64,000 bases of DNA. Source: Corynebacterium sp. HMSC036D02 (GTDB lineage Bacteria > Actinomycetota > Actinomycetes > Mycobacteriales > Mycobacteriaceae). Below the pieces are notes generated by a model that saw only the letters and a list, made by a program, of their open reading frames with translations, did not search any database and was not told the origin of the DNA. Shown here piece after piece: positions 8,724-18,117 of the stretch. The number at the start of each line of letters is the position of its first letter. The stretch's first letter is position 1. The stretch spans positions 161,759 to 225,758 of the forward strand of contig NZ_KV827706.1 of assembly GCF_001836165.1 (NCBI RefSeq), given 5' to 3'. A program made the translations under genes and the position numbers.

Positions 8724-8737
8724 CTATCAAGTTATAG
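8724..8737 (+). promoter_or_regulatory. AmtR-type operator 2
   Basis: Second perfect CTAT-N6-ATAG site (CTATCAAGTTATAG), 32 bp from the first, about three helical turns, 19 bp before the amt start. The tandem arrangement is what one expects for AmtR repression of amt-glnK-glnD under nitrogen sufficiency. Confidence 0.85.
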
Positions 8738-8756
8738 AAAAGAGGTTAGTTGAACT

Positions 8757-10143
8757 ATGACTCCTGATGCATTCTCGTCCGGTGATGCAGCGTGGATGCT
8801 GATCAGCGCATCCTTGGTGCTGCTCATGACCCCCGGATTGGCATTGTTCTACGGCGGAATGGCGGGCAATCGCCACGTCCTCAACATGATGATGATGTCC
8901 TTCGGCGCGTTAGCGCTGGTCCCAGTACTCTACGTCCTGTGGGGATGGTCAATGTCTTATGCGGGCAGTTCGCTGGCGGGAATCGTGGGCAACCCGTTTG
9001 AAGCCTGGGGGCTGCGCGGCCAAATCACCGGGCCCGCCGCCGAGTACATTGCCGGTAGCGCTGGTTATCCCAACGTCATCGACATCGGTTTCCAAGCCAC
9101 GTTCGCCATTATTTCGATAGCCATCATCTCCGGTGCCCTCGCCGGCCGCGTGAAGTTTTCCGCGTGGTTAACTTTCGCAGGCGTGTGGGTGACCTTCGCC
9201 TACTTTCCGCTCGCCCACATGGTGTGGGGCGGGGGGAGTGCTCTCCCATGCCCCGCGCTCACTCGCAGCGTGGCTCTTCGGTGTATCAAACGGTGAGGCC
9301 CTCATCGCTCCCATCGACTTCGCCGGCGGTACCGTCGTGCACATCTCCGCTGGTGCGGCTGCCCTGGTTCTGGCCATCGTCGTGGGCCCGCGCGCGGGCT
9401 TTCCGAAGCACATCGATAGGCCCCACAACCTCCCGATGGTGATGCTGGGCGCTGCGCTTCTGTGGTTCGGCTGGTTCGGTTTCAATGGCGGTTCCGCCTT
9501 CGCTGCGGATGGGCTAGCAGGCTTGGCATGGCTCAACACCACTGTTGCGGCGGCCGCAGCGATGCTCGGCTGGATGCTGGTCGAACGCATCCGAGACCAC
9601 GCCGCTACTTCGCTTGGCGCAGTATCCGGCGCTATTGCGGGACTCGTCGCCATCACCCCGGCGGCAGGAGCGCTCAGCCCGCTCGGTTCTCTCGCCCTCG
9701 GCTTCCTCGGCGGGATTATCGCCTGTCTGTGCATCAGCCTGAAGTACCGTTGGGGCTTTGATGATTCCCTGGATGTCGTTGGAGTCCACCTGTGCGCTGG
9801 TCTGTGGGGAACCGTCGGATTGGCCTTCTTTGCCACGGATAACGGCATCCTCACTGGGCACTTTTCGGAAGGCCTCAAGCTGCTCGTCGTCCAAGCGCTC
9901 ATCGCGATCGTCGCGATGCTGTTCTCAGCTGCTATTACTCTGGTGGCGGCACTCATCATCCGCGCCACCCTGGGGTGGCGGATTGATGATGAAGCCGAAG
10001 GCATCGATCTGTCTGAGCACCGTGAGACCGCTTATGATTTCCGTGAGTCCGTGGCGTCGCACCGCCGCCACACCCACGACGCTAGGATTAATCCTGCACC
10101 AACCGTCCAGCCGCGGGTCGACACCGCCGGAGCTAAGGAGTAA
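8757..10143 (+). pseudogene. amt: Ammonium transporter Amt, frameshifted
   Basis: Ammonium channel of the Amt/Rh family in two frames. Positions 8757-9296 give the N-terminal part (PGLALFYGGM, YFPLAHMVWGGG). The rest (LSHAPRSLAAWLFGVS, GGTVVHISAGAAALVLA, WFGWFGFNGGS, GVHLCAGLWGTVGL) continues +1 from about 9238 to the TAA at 10143. The break falls in a G6 run at 9231-9236; removing one G restores HMVWGGGVLSHAP and a single protein of about 460 residues. The conserved channel histidines lie in the second frame. It could be a sequencing error, a real loss of function, or slippage at a G tract. Both halves look well conserved, so any inactivation would be recent. The gene heads the AmtR-controlled operon with glnK and glnD. 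Confidence 0.85.
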
Positions 10144-10485
<342 letters not shown>

Positions 10486-10488
10486 GAA

Positions 10489-12588
10489 GTGTCTACGGCC
10501 GCTCAACTGCGTGAGGAAGCCTATGCCTCGGCGATAGATCTCACGCAGTCCCTGCAGCTTCCGCCCGGCTGTGCGCTTGCCGCCACGGGTTCCTTCGCCC
10601 GCCGGGCGATGGCCCCTTTTTCGGATCTCGACCTCATCCTCCTTCACCCGGATGATATGGAGCTGCCCGAAGATGTGGTCGCCGAAATCTGGTACCCCAT
10701 CTGGGATGCCAAATACCGGCTTGACTACGCTGTGCGCACTCCGCGCGAGTTCGGTGCCATCGCCGGTTCTGATCCCGCCGCCGGCTTCGCGCAGCTGGAC
10801 CTGGCCTTCGTCGCCGGCGATAAGCAGCTGGTAGATTCTACCCGCGCCCAGGTCTATGCCTCGTGGCGTCGCCTGCTGCAGAGCAACTTCGACGCTTTCG
10901 TCGACCTCGCCATCACCCGCTGGCGCCGCTCCGGCACCCTGGCCACGATGACCCACCCGGATATTAAAAATGGGCGCGGCGGCCTGCGCGATATCCAATT
11001 CCTGCGGGCGCTCGCCCTCGGCAACCTCGCGGATGCCCCAGCACTTGAGGAGGAGCAGGCCTTGCTTCTCGACGTCCGCACGCTCCTCCACGTCACCGCC
11101 CGCCGGCACCGCGACGTCCTCGACCCCGAATTCGCCGCGGAGATCGCCCACGAGCTTGGTTTCGCCGACCGTTATGAGTTGTCCGCGGCCGTCGTCACCG
11201 CTGCTACTGCGGTAGACAAAGCCGTGGAGAGGGCATTGGCGACTGCCCGGGGAGTCGTATCCAAACGCAGCCACAACCGCACACGCAAACCCCTCGATAT
11301 CGGGGTGGTTGATGCCGGGGGCGAGATCCGTCTCGCACGCACCGCCAACTTGGATGAGCCGTGGTTGCTTTTGCGCGTGGCCGCCGCCGCAGCGCGCTCG
11401 GGCAGAAGCGTCCCGCCTCATGTCTGGGAACAGCTGCGCGAGTTGCCGGAACTGCCCGAACGCTGGCCCGCCGCTGCGACGGATGCATTCTTCAGTTTAT
11501 TGTCCTCGCCCCTCAACACTCCGCGCCTCATCCAGGAGATGGACGCCCATGGCCTGTGGGAGCGAATCGTCCCAGAGTGGGAGCACATTCGAGGCTTGTT
11601 GCCGCGGGAGCGCACGCACTCTCACACCGTGGACTATCACTCCATCCTTACCGTCGCGCGCTGTGCAGAAGCCCGCACCTCCGTGGCGCGGCCCGATCTG
11701 CTGCTCTTGGTGGGGCTCTACCACGATATTGGGAAAGGATATGGCCGCCCTCACGAGCTGGTGGGGGCGGAGATGGTGGCGCGTGCCGCGGCCAAGCTTG
11801 GTCTCGACCTGGCGGATCGCTCCCGCGTGCAAACCGTGGTCGCAGAGCACACCACTCTGGCGCGCATCGTCTCCCGCACGGACCCCTTATCCGATGAAGC
11901 GCGTGACGAGCTCCTCGAAGCCGTGCGTTATGACTACCTGACTCTGGCGCTCCTCGTTGTGCTCGCCCGCACCGATGCCGAGTCCACCGGTCCTAGCGTG
12001 TGGAACCGCAGGCTGGAGAAGGGAATCGAAGCGGTCAGTGGCCGCGCTTTCGCACAACTGGAGGCACTTCGACCAGTTCGTCCTCTGGTTGCCGCCGACC
12101 GTGATATCGGACTGCGCCACAACCCCGAGGATGACAGCTTTACCGTCCTGTGGCGCGGCAGCTACCAACGGGAGGCTGTGCGCGCGCTGGCGCTCATCGC
12201 AGCGTTGGGCTGGAACATCCTCTCCTCGCGCCTCGTGCGCACTGAGGAGGGCTATGCCGGCGAATTCGATATCCGCGCCCTCCACGGTGCCATCGATCTC
12301 GCAACGGTAGAGGAACGCCTCGTGCAGTCTTATAAATCCGGAACTTACACGGTGCTGCCGGATTTTGTACCAGGGCCCGCGACTGCGATGTGGACCAGGG
12401 GAGTCTTCGAGGTTCGAATTGATGACTACCCAGGTACCCTAGGCCACGTGCTGGCGCTGCTTCCGGAGTGCGAGTGGCTATCCACCACCACACCGGGCGC
12501 CACGATGGTGCTTCACGCAGTGCCGCTTGGCGACGTCCCCCGTGCCACCCTGGTCCGGAATGTGACCCAAGCACTGGTCAACGGCTAA
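10489..12588 (+). CDS. glnD: PII nucleotidyltransferase GlnD
   Basis: Modifies and demodifies GlnK in response to nitrogen status; the corynebacterial enzyme adenylylates rather than uridylylates. The N-terminal nucleotidyltransferase motif GSFARRAMAPFSDLDLILL has Asp46 and Asp48 as metal ligands. A central HD hydrolase motif GLYHDIGKGYGRPHE (~411) would remove the nucleotide. A C-terminal ACT-like region (~635-690) is probably the regulatory domain. At 699 residues it is shorter than E. coli GlnD (~890) and appears to have one ACT-like unit. GTG start three bases after glnK. Confidence 0.94.
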   Translation: MSTAAQLREEAYASAIDLTQSLQLPPGCALAATGSFARRAMAPFSDLDLILLHPDDMELPEDVVAEIWYPIWDAKYRLDYAVRTPREFGAIAGSDPAAGFAQLDLAFVAGDKQLVDSTRAQVYASWRRLLQSNFDAFVDLAITRWRRSGTLATMTHPDIKNGRGGLRDIQFLRALALGNLADAPALEEEQALLLDVRTLLHVTARRHRDVLDPEFAAEIAHELGFADRYELSAAVVTAATAVDKAVERALATARGVVSKRSHNRTRKPLDIGVVDAGGEIRLARTANLDEPWLLLRVAAAAARSGRSVPPHVWEQLRELPELPERWPAAATDAFFSLLSSPLNTPRLIQEMDAHGLWERIVPEWEHIRGLLPRERTHSHTVDYHSILTVARCAEARTSVARPDLLLLVGLYHDIGKGYGRPHELVGAEMVARAAAKLGLDLADRSRVQTVVAEHTTLARIVSRTDPLSDEARDELLEAVRYDYLTLALLVVLARTDAESTGPSVWNRRLEKGIEAVSGRAFAQLEALRPVRPLVAADRDIGLRHNPEDDSFTVLWRGSYQREAVRALALIAALGWNILSSRLVRTEEGYAGEFDIRALHGAIDLATVEERLVQSYKSGTYTVLPDFVPGPATAMWTRGVFEVRIDDYPGTLGHVLALLPECEWLSTTTPGATMVLHAVPLGDVPRATLVRNVTQALVNG

Positions 12589-12638
12589 GCTGGGGAAGTT
12601 ATAAATTTATCCACGATAGTTGAGGGAGCACTTTTAAC

Positions 12639-14240
12639 GTGTTTGAGTCTTTGTCTGACCGCTTGCAATCAGCCCTGTCCGGCCTGCGCGGCAAGGGCAA
12701 GCTGACCGAGGCGGACATCAATGCCACAGCACGCGAAATCCGTCTGGCGTTGCTGGAGGCGGACGTCTCGCTCAACGTCGTGCGCGGCTTTATTAAGCGC
12801 ATTAAGGAACGCGCGGCAGGTGCCGAGGTTTCTGAGGCACTGAACCCGGCGCAGCAGGTAGTCAAGATCGTCAACGAGGAGCTCATCGAGATTCTCGGCG
12901 GCGAGACCCGCCGCCTGAACCTGGCGAAGAACCCGCCGACGGTCATCATGCTCGCCGGCCTTCAGGGTGCTGGTAAGACCACCTTGGCGGGCAAGCTTTC
13001 CAAGCATCTGGCTTCCAAGGGGCACACCCCGATGCTGGTGGCTTGTGACCTCCAGCGCCCGGGCGCGGTGCAGCAGCTGCAGATCGTCGGCGAGCGCGCC
13101 GGGGTAGACGTCTACGCTCCGGATCCTGGCACCTCCCTGGATTCCCACGAGCATGAGATGGGTACCTCCCATGGGGATCCGGTGGACGTCGCCAAGCGCG
13201 GTATCGAAGAGGCCAAGCGCACCCAGCACGATATCGTCATCATCGATACCGCCGGCCGCCTCGGCATTGATGAAACCCTGATGACGCAGGCCCGCAATAT
13301 CCGCGACGCCGTCAACCCGGACGAAGTCCTCTTCGTCATTGACTCGATGATCGGTCAAGACGCAGTGCAGACCGCCGAGGCCTTCCGCGATGGCGTGGAC
13401 TTCACCGGTGTCGTCCTGACCAAGCTGGACGGTGACGCTCGCGGTGGTGCGGCGCTGTCCATTCGTGAGGTCACGGGCAAGCCCATCATGTTCGCCTCCA
13501 CCGGTGAGAAGCTCGAGGATTTCGATGTCTTCCACCCGGAGCGCATGTCCTCGCGAATTCTGGGCATGGGTGACCTGCTGACACTGATTGAGCAGGCGGA
13601 ATCCAAGCTGGATCAGTCCAAGGCGGAGGAAGCCGCCAAGAAGATGGGCTCCGGCGAGATGACGCTCAATGACTTCTTGGACATGATGCTCATGGTGCGC
13701 AATCTGGGCCCGATGGGCAACCTGCTCAAGATGATGCCCGGCGGCAACAAGATGAACCAGATCGCCGACATGGTCGACGAAAAGCAGCTCGACCGCATCC
13801 AGGCCATCATCCGCGGTATGACGCCGGAGGAGCGCGAGAACCCGAAGATTCTCAACGCTTCGCGCCGCAAGCGTATTGCCCTCGGTTCTGGTGTGAGCGT
13901 TTCTGACGTCAATCAGCTCATCGAGCGCTTCACCGAAGCCAAGAAGATGATGTCGCAGATGGCCGGTCGTTTTGGCATGCCGGGCATGGGCGGTGGGCGT
14001 TCCGCTACCAAGAAGAAGCCGAAGGGCCGCAAGGGCAAGAATGGCAAGCGCAAGCCGCCGAAGCGTCGTGGTGGGGGAATGCCTGGCATGGGTGGCGGGA
14101 TGCCGTCGATGCAGGAACTGCAGAAGATGCAGGAACAGCTCGGCGGCGGCATGCCCGGGCTAGGCGATATCAAGATGCCCAAGGGCATGGAGAATATCGA
14201 CCTCAACAACCTGGACTTTGGGCAGGGCAAAAAGAAATAA
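12639..14240 (+). CDS. ffh: Signal recognition particle GTPase Ffh
   Basis: SRP54 homologue that binds 4.5S RNA and signal sequences and docks to FtsY. NG domain motifs are GLQGAGKTT (~107), DTAGRLGID (~203) and TKLDGDARGGA. The methionine-rich M domain follows from about 300 (MMLMVRNLGPMGNLLKMMPG), with the RNA-binding RKRIALGSGVSVSDVN. A tail of ~90 residues rich in Lys, Arg, Gly and Met (KKKPKGRKGKNGKRKPPKRR) extends the usual length to 533. GTG start with TGAGGGAGC ahead. AT-rich DNA just upstream (TTATAAATTTATCC) probably holds its promoter. Confidence 0.97.
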   Translation: MFESLSDRLQSALSGLRGKGKLTEADINATAREIRLALLEADVSLNVVRGFIKRIKERAAGAEVSEALNPAQQVVKIVNEELIEILGGETRRLNLAKNPPTVIMLAGLQGAGKTTLAGKLSKHLASKGHTPMLVACDLQRPGAVQQLQIVGERAGVDVYAPDPGTSLDSHEHEMGTSHGDPVDVAKRGIEEAKRTQHDIVIIDTAGRLGIDETLMTQARNIRDAVNPDEVLFVIDSMIGQDAVQTAEAFRDGVDFTGVVLTKLDGDARGGAALSIREVTGKPIMFASTGEKLEDFDVFHPERMSSRILGMGDLLTLIEQAESKLDQSKAEEAAKKMGSGEMTLNDFLDMMLMVRNLGPMGNLLKMMPGGNKMNQIADMVDEKQLDRIQAIIRGMTPEERENPKILNASRRKRIALGSGVSVSDVNQLIERFTEAKKMMSQMAGRFGMPGMGGGRSATKKKPKGRKGKNGKRKPPKRRGGGMPGMGGGMPSMQELQKMQEQLGGGMPGLGDIKMPKGMENIDLNNLDFGQGKKK

Positions 14241-14266
14241 CGAAGAATGCAGCAGCATTCTTCGTT
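14239..14266 (+). terminator. Hairpin at the ffh stop codon
   Basis: Perfect 12-bp stem (14239-14250 with 14255-14266) that begins inside the ffh TAA stop, loop AGCA. It has no long T-run and is followed immediately by a second, stronger hairpin. Confidence 0.6.
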
Positions 14267-14269
14267 AAG

Positions 14270-14304
14270 AAAGGGCCGGCGCTTTTTAGCGCCGGCCCTT
14301 TTGG
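14270..14304. terminator. Bidirectional terminator between ffh and acyltransferase
   Basis: Perfect 14-bp stem (14270-14283 with 14288-14301), TTTT loop, with an A-run on the left and T-run on the right. It serves ffh and the convergent gene that ends at 14306. Confidence 0.85.
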
Positions 14305-14305
14305 A

Positions 14306-16558
14306 CTAAATGGCTTTATCTGCTGGATATGCAGGATAGGGGATAGGCACCGCGGGTGTGGCCGGTGACGTCTCAGCGGTCTGGGGCACCATGGGACTGT
14401 CCGTCGGAATCTGCGGGGGCTGCTGCTGCACCGTCTCGCCATTGAGGAAGGGGGTGATGGCTTCACGGATGAGCGGGATGGCCGAATCCGCAAAGGCCTT
14501 GGTGAAGTGGTGCATATCGCGGTAGACCATGATGTTGCCGATGATGACCGGGCAATCGCCGTTGGCATCGCAGAACCACTTCGAGGTGTCCACGGCCAGC
14601 ATGTTCTTGTACTGGGAGAGGACTTCGGCGCCGGGGTCATAGGGAGCGTAGACCTCTTCGAAACGCATGCCGCAGCCGAGGGAATCCTGGGTGGCTACGT
14701 AGCATTCATCAAACTGGAGGCCATTGCCGTGCTCATCGAATCCCCACGGGTTATCACGGAAACCCAAGAAGGGAATATCGTGCTTGGCCAACTCGTCCCA
14801 GAAGGCCTTATAGCCGGGCGGGACAGCGTCTGGGCCGTGACCCAAGGGCTGACCGGGGCGCGTTGAATTAGAGACTACGAGGGCCGGGTCCGCGTCGATA
14901 ATGCGCTTGACCGCTTCCTTGCTCCACTCGGCGCAAGAAGGCTTGACACTCAGTTCATCGCCGAGCTCAATGGGGCAACCCACGCGGGTGAGCGGAACCA
15001 GCTTGAAACCCATCTCGCGGCCCAAGTGATCCAAGGCCGAAGAATACTGCTCCGCGTGCGAACCGCCTACTAAGTAGACCTCGACGTCGGAATCAACGTC
15101 ACCAAAGATGCACGGCGTCACGCCGTCCTTCTGGGTCTCGATGAAGTAGTCCGTTGGCTCTTGTTCCGGGATGAAGCACCAGTTATCGGCGACTGGCGGC
15201 TGGATGCCACGCGCGAGAATCGGATCAGGCTTGATCTCTACGTTCTCAGGCGGCGTGATGTTCTCGACGAAGGTCGTTGCCCCTGGGTAGAGCTTCGGGT
15301 CGAGGATTTCGTGGTTCGCCTCCTGTAGGCTGCGCAGCCACAGCGGTTGAACGGCCACGAGTGCAACGGTGCAGGCGGCGACGACGACTCCGCCAACGCC
15401 GCGCAGAGCGCCGGTGCGCGTGCGAAGGTCGGCGAAACCGCGGTGGACGGGGAGGTCGTCGGCAAGCGGGCGTTTGCGGTGCTGGCGCAGGGGCTTTTCG
15501 ACGAAACGGTGCGTCACGTCCGCCAAGCCCAGCGACACCACGATGATGATGGATCCGAGCCACCACGGAGGAGTCTCAAGACCGAGCGCAGCGATGGAAA
15601 TGATGAGTAGCGGCCAATGCCACAGGTAGAGCGGGTAGGCGATATCACCGAGCCAGCGAGATACCCGGGTGGTGAGCACCCGCGAGAACGACCCGCCAGA
15701 ACCAATGATGATGAGTACTGCACCGCCGATGGGCAGAAGAGACAGCGGCCCAGGGAAGGCCAAGCTGTCGGAGATAACTAGGCCGGTACTAGCCAGAGCC
15801 GCCAAGCCGAGAGCCGTGGCGAGGTTGGACAGGCGCTGCGGCATGCGCAGGTGCGAACCATAAATGACGAGCACTGCGCCCAAAGTCAGCTCCCAAGCGC
15901 GAGACCATGTGGAGTAGTAATTTTCGGGGGTGCCGAAGAGTCCGTCGCGGGATGCATAGGCAAAAGAGACGACGGTAACTACGAGGAGAATCGGGCCAGC
16001 GATGGAATTAATGGAAGAGAAGCGCTGTTCTCGCAGCCCCGTGTTCTTTGGGCGCAGGCGCATGAAAGCGGCCAAGCCAAGGGCGAAGAAGATGCCCAGT
16101 AGGTAGAACTGGCCCTGCACTGCCATGGACCACATGTGCTGCAGAGGCGATGTTGTTGCTGAAGCGGCGGCGTAGTCAGCGTTCTGCCGTGCCAATTCCC
16201 AGTTCTGGTAGTAGAAGACCGTCGCAGTGATCTGCTTGGTGAGCTCCGTGTTCATGAGCTTCGGCGCGAAGAGCCGGACAAGCACATAGCTCACGCCGAT
16301 GACGAGCACGAGGGAAGGAACAAGCCGGCGGAGCGTGCGCCAGATGGGCCACCACGGGTTCAGGGAGGCATTCGGCCGTGCGGCATAGCGCAGCTGCGAG
16401 CCTAAGAAGAAGTAACCGGAAAGCAGGAGGAAGACATCGACGCCACCTGAGACACGACCAACGAAGACGTGGTACAGAACAACCAAGGCGATCGCGATGC
16501 CGCGGAGGCCGTCGAGGTCATAACGGTAGCGGAATGTAGAGGGGGCTTGTTTATTCAT
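14306..16558 (-). CDS. OafA/YrhL-type acyltransferase with SGNH domain
   Basis: Integral membrane acyltransferase of the acyltransferase-3 family. The N-terminal half (residues ~10-375) has about ten hydrophobic helices, beginning with the signature RYDLDGLRGIAIALVVLYH (catalytic-type His) and VSGGVDVFLLLSGYFFLG. A second half of ~330 residues looks extracytoplasmic and carries a GDSL/SGNH-type block (VYLVGGSHAEQYSSAL). Such fusions O-acylate envelope polysaccharides or peptidoglycan; the substrate here is unknown. The start at 16558 (MNKQAPSTF) keeps the conserved block at the N-terminus; a GTG at 16630 is possible, and neither start has a good ribosome binding site. It interrupts an otherwise rightward translation gene region. 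Confidence 0.85.
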   Translation of the reverse strand: MNKQAPSTFRYRYDLDGLRGIAIALVVLYHVFVGRVSGGVDVFLLLSGYFFLGSQLRYAARPNASLNPWWPIWRTLRRLVPSLVLVIGVSYVLVRLFAPKLMNTELTKQITATVFYYQNWELARQNADYAAASATTSPLQHMWSMAVQGQFYLLGIFFALGLAAFMRLRPKNTGLREQRFSSINSIAGPILLVVTVVSFAYASRDGLFGTPENYYSTWSRAWELTLGAVLVIYGSHLRMPQRLSNLATALGLAALASTGLVISDSLAFPGPLSLLPIGGAVLIIIGSGGSFSRVLTTRVSRWLGDIAYPLYLWHWPLLIISIAALGLETPPWWLGSIIIVVSLGLADVTHRFVEKPLRQHRKRPLADDLPVHRGFADLRTRTGALRGVGGVVVAACTVALVAVQPLWLRSLQEANHEILDPKLYPGATTFVENITPPENVEIKPDPILARGIQPPVADNWCFIPEQEPTDYFIETQKDGVTPCIFGDVDSDVEVYLVGGSHAEQYSSALDHLGREMGFKLVPLTRVGCPIELGDELSVKPSCAEWSKEAVKRIIDADPALVVSNSTRPGQPLGHGPDAVPPGYKAFWDELAKHDIPFLGFRDNPWGFDEHGNGLQFDECYVATQDSLGCGMRFEEVYAPYDPGAEVLSQYKNMLAVDTSKWFCDANGDCPVIIGNIMVYRDMHHFTKAFADSAIPLIREAITPFLNGETVQQQPPQIPTDSPMVPQTAETSPATPAVPIPYPAYPADKAI

Positions 16559-16630
16559 AAAAAGAGGATTGTGTGGCGTCGAAATAACCGCATTACAGAC
16601 TACCCCCTTCGCGGGGTAAGGCCTAACCAC

Positions 16631-16853
16631 GCAAGAGCTAAGGGGAATTTCCTATCTCGTGTGGGTTCCGCTAAAGTTGTTGAGGTTGTTCACGCACCGC
16701 GTGGAGGACACGTAAAACTTCATCTCTGCGTAACGTCGGTACCGCCTACGGACGGCCGGCACGTCACGCGCAGGATAAAACTCAAGGGTTGAACCGGCGC
16801 GCCACCAAGCGGCGCGTGTCTGAACTGCCCGGTGACTAGAAAAGGAGCCAATC
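16631..16853 (+). promoter_or_regulatory. rpsP promoter and long leader
   Basis: GCTAAAGT at 16671-16678 fits a corynebacterial -10, which would give a leader of roughly 170 nt. The leader contains small inverted repeats, for example CGCGCC/GGCGCG near 16800-16815, and ends in a strong AAAGGAG before the ATG. The promoter call is tentative because no clear -35 is seen. Confidence 0.4.
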
Positions 16854-17372
16854 ATGGCCGTTAAGATCAAGCTGCAGCGTATGGGTAAGATCCGCAACGC
16901 TGAGTACCGTGTCATCGTTGCTGATGCACGCACCCGTCGCTCCGGCAAGGCTATCGAGAACATCGGTATCTACCAGCCGAAGCAGGAGCCGTCCCTGATT
17001 CAGATCGATTCCGAGCGCGCTCAGTACTGGCTGGGTGTCGGCGCACAGCCGACCGAGCCGGTTCTCGCACTGCTCAAGGTGACCGGTGACTGGCAGAAGT
17101 TCAAGGGTCTGCCGGGCGCAGAGGGCACCCTGAAGGTTGCTGAGCCGAAGCCGTCCAAGCTGGACCTCTTCAACGCTGCACTGGCTGAGGCCAACAACGG
17201 CCCGACCATCGAGGCTATCACCGAGAAGAAGCGCAAGGCCAAGGAAGAGGCCGAGGCTAAGGCTGCCGCCGAGAAGGCTGCTGAGGAAGCCGCTGCCGCT
17301 GAGGCTGCTAAGGCTGAGGAAGAGGCCGCTAAGGCTGAAGAGGCCGACTCCGCTGAGGAGTCCGCAGAGTAA
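16854..17372 (+). CDS. rpsP: 30S ribosomal protein S16
   Basis: Small-subunit protein needed for 30S assembly. The N-terminal ~85 residues are a canonical S16 fold ([42 protein letters not shown]). A C-terminal extension of ~70 residues is dominated by Ala, Glu and Lys, bringing the length to 172 against ~80-90 in E. coli; such tails are common in actinobacteria. AAAGGAG lies 7-8 bases before the ATG. In most actinobacteria rpsP, rimM and trmD are adjacent; here a leftward cupin/TetR pair sits between rpsP and rimM. Confidence 0.97.
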   Translation: MAVKIKLQRMGKIRNAEYRVIVADARTRRSGKAIENIGIYQPKQEPSLIQIDSERAQYWLGVGAQPTEPVLALLKVTGDWQKFKGLPGAEGTLKVAEPKPSKLDLFNAALAEANNGPTIEAITEKKRKAKEEAEAKAAAEKAAEEAAAAEAAKAEEEAAKAEEADSAEESAE

Positions 17373-17395
17373 GTTCTACTCGGCTAAAAGATTAA

Positions 17396-17434
17396 CCCCG
17401 CTGACCTGTAGGTCGCGGGGATTATCTAGTTTTT
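17396..17434. terminator. rpsP terminator
   Basis: Stem CCCCGC/GCGGGG (17396-17401 with 17415-17420) continued by GACC/GGTC, loop TGTA, followed by ATTATCTAGTTTTT. It overlaps the 3' end of the convergent TetR gene. Confidence 0.8.
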
Positions 17435-18094
17435 CGGCCGTGGGAGGCGGACCTCCAGAGGATTTTCGAAGTCCAACCCGCGGACAGCGGAGGCAATAAC
17501 CGACTGCGCTATAGCTTCCACCTTTTTCTCCGGTAGCGATCCCAAATGACCGCTGAGGCACAAGACTGTGAAACCGTGCACCGTGGACCATCCGGCTAGG
17601 CAATTCTGCATCATGTGTTGCCTATTGGGTTCCTGGCCAATCGAGCGCGCGTACTGTGCCATGTAGCCGTAGAAATTGAACATGGCTTGTACACGGGGGT
17701 CTTCGCCGGGCCCCTCAGCCGCGGCTACGAGCCCGGCCGGAATATCAAAGCTGCTCGCGGCCATCATGCACATAAAGAAGTGCGGCTCTTCCAAGGCATG
17801 GTGGAAGTAGGTGAAACCGGCCGCCATCATTTTGTCAATGATGGTGCCCTCCGTCGTTTCGAAGGTATCGCTGAGCTTGGTGATGAGTTCGTAGGTGGCG
17901 ACGGCCCCGACGGCGTCGAGAAGCGCGGCTTGGTCCTTGAAGTGACGGTAGGCGGCTGTCGGGGAGACACCGACCGCGCGCGTTGCCGCGCGAATCGTCA
18001 CCGCCTCCGGTCCACCTTCCCGGCCGAGCTTGATGGCCTCCCGGAGGATCTCTTCATGCAAATTTCCATGGTGATACGGCTTCGAACTACTCAC
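17426..18094 (-). CDS. TetR-family transcriptional regulator
   Basis: One-component repressor of 222 residues. The N-terminal helix-turn-helix is clear (EILREAIKLGREGGPEAVTI, GVSPTAAYRHFKDQAALLDA, residues ~12-60). The C-terminal ligand domain includes a WSTVHGFTVL stretch like that of the WHG-type C-terminal family. The likely start is GTG at 18094: a GATACT -10 ends six bases upstream and a small palindrome AGTATCGTACT overlaps it, a possible autoregulatory site. It lies 23 bp downstream of the cupin gene on the same strand. The effector is unknown. Confidence 0.88.
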   Translation of the reverse strand: MSSSKPYHHGNLHEEILREAIKLGREGGPEAVTIRAATRAVGVSPTAAYRHFKDQAALLDAVGAVATYELITKLSDTFETTEGTIIDKMMAAGFTYFHHALEEPHFFMCMMAASSFDIPAGLVAAAEGPGEDPRVQAMFNFYGYMAQYARSIGQEPNRQHMMQNCLAGWSTVHGFTVLCLSGHLGSLPEKKVEAIAQSVIASAVRGLDFENPLEVRLPRPKN

Positions 18095-18103
18095 AATAAA
18101 AGT

Positions 18104-18114
18104 ATCGTACTAAA
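18104..18114. promoter_or_regulatory. Possible TetR autoregulatory palindrome
   Basis: AGTATCGTACT (4-bp arms, AGTA/TACT) sits between the cupin stop and the TetR start, overlapping the presumed -10 of the TetR gene. Short, so tentative. Confidence 0.3.
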
Positions 18115-18117
18115 AGT

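Noticed and set aside
9231-9240. Programmed +1 frameshift in amt
   Set aside because: No known +1 shift signal (slow codon or stop with upstream stimulators) is seen; an extra G in a homopolymer is simpler.
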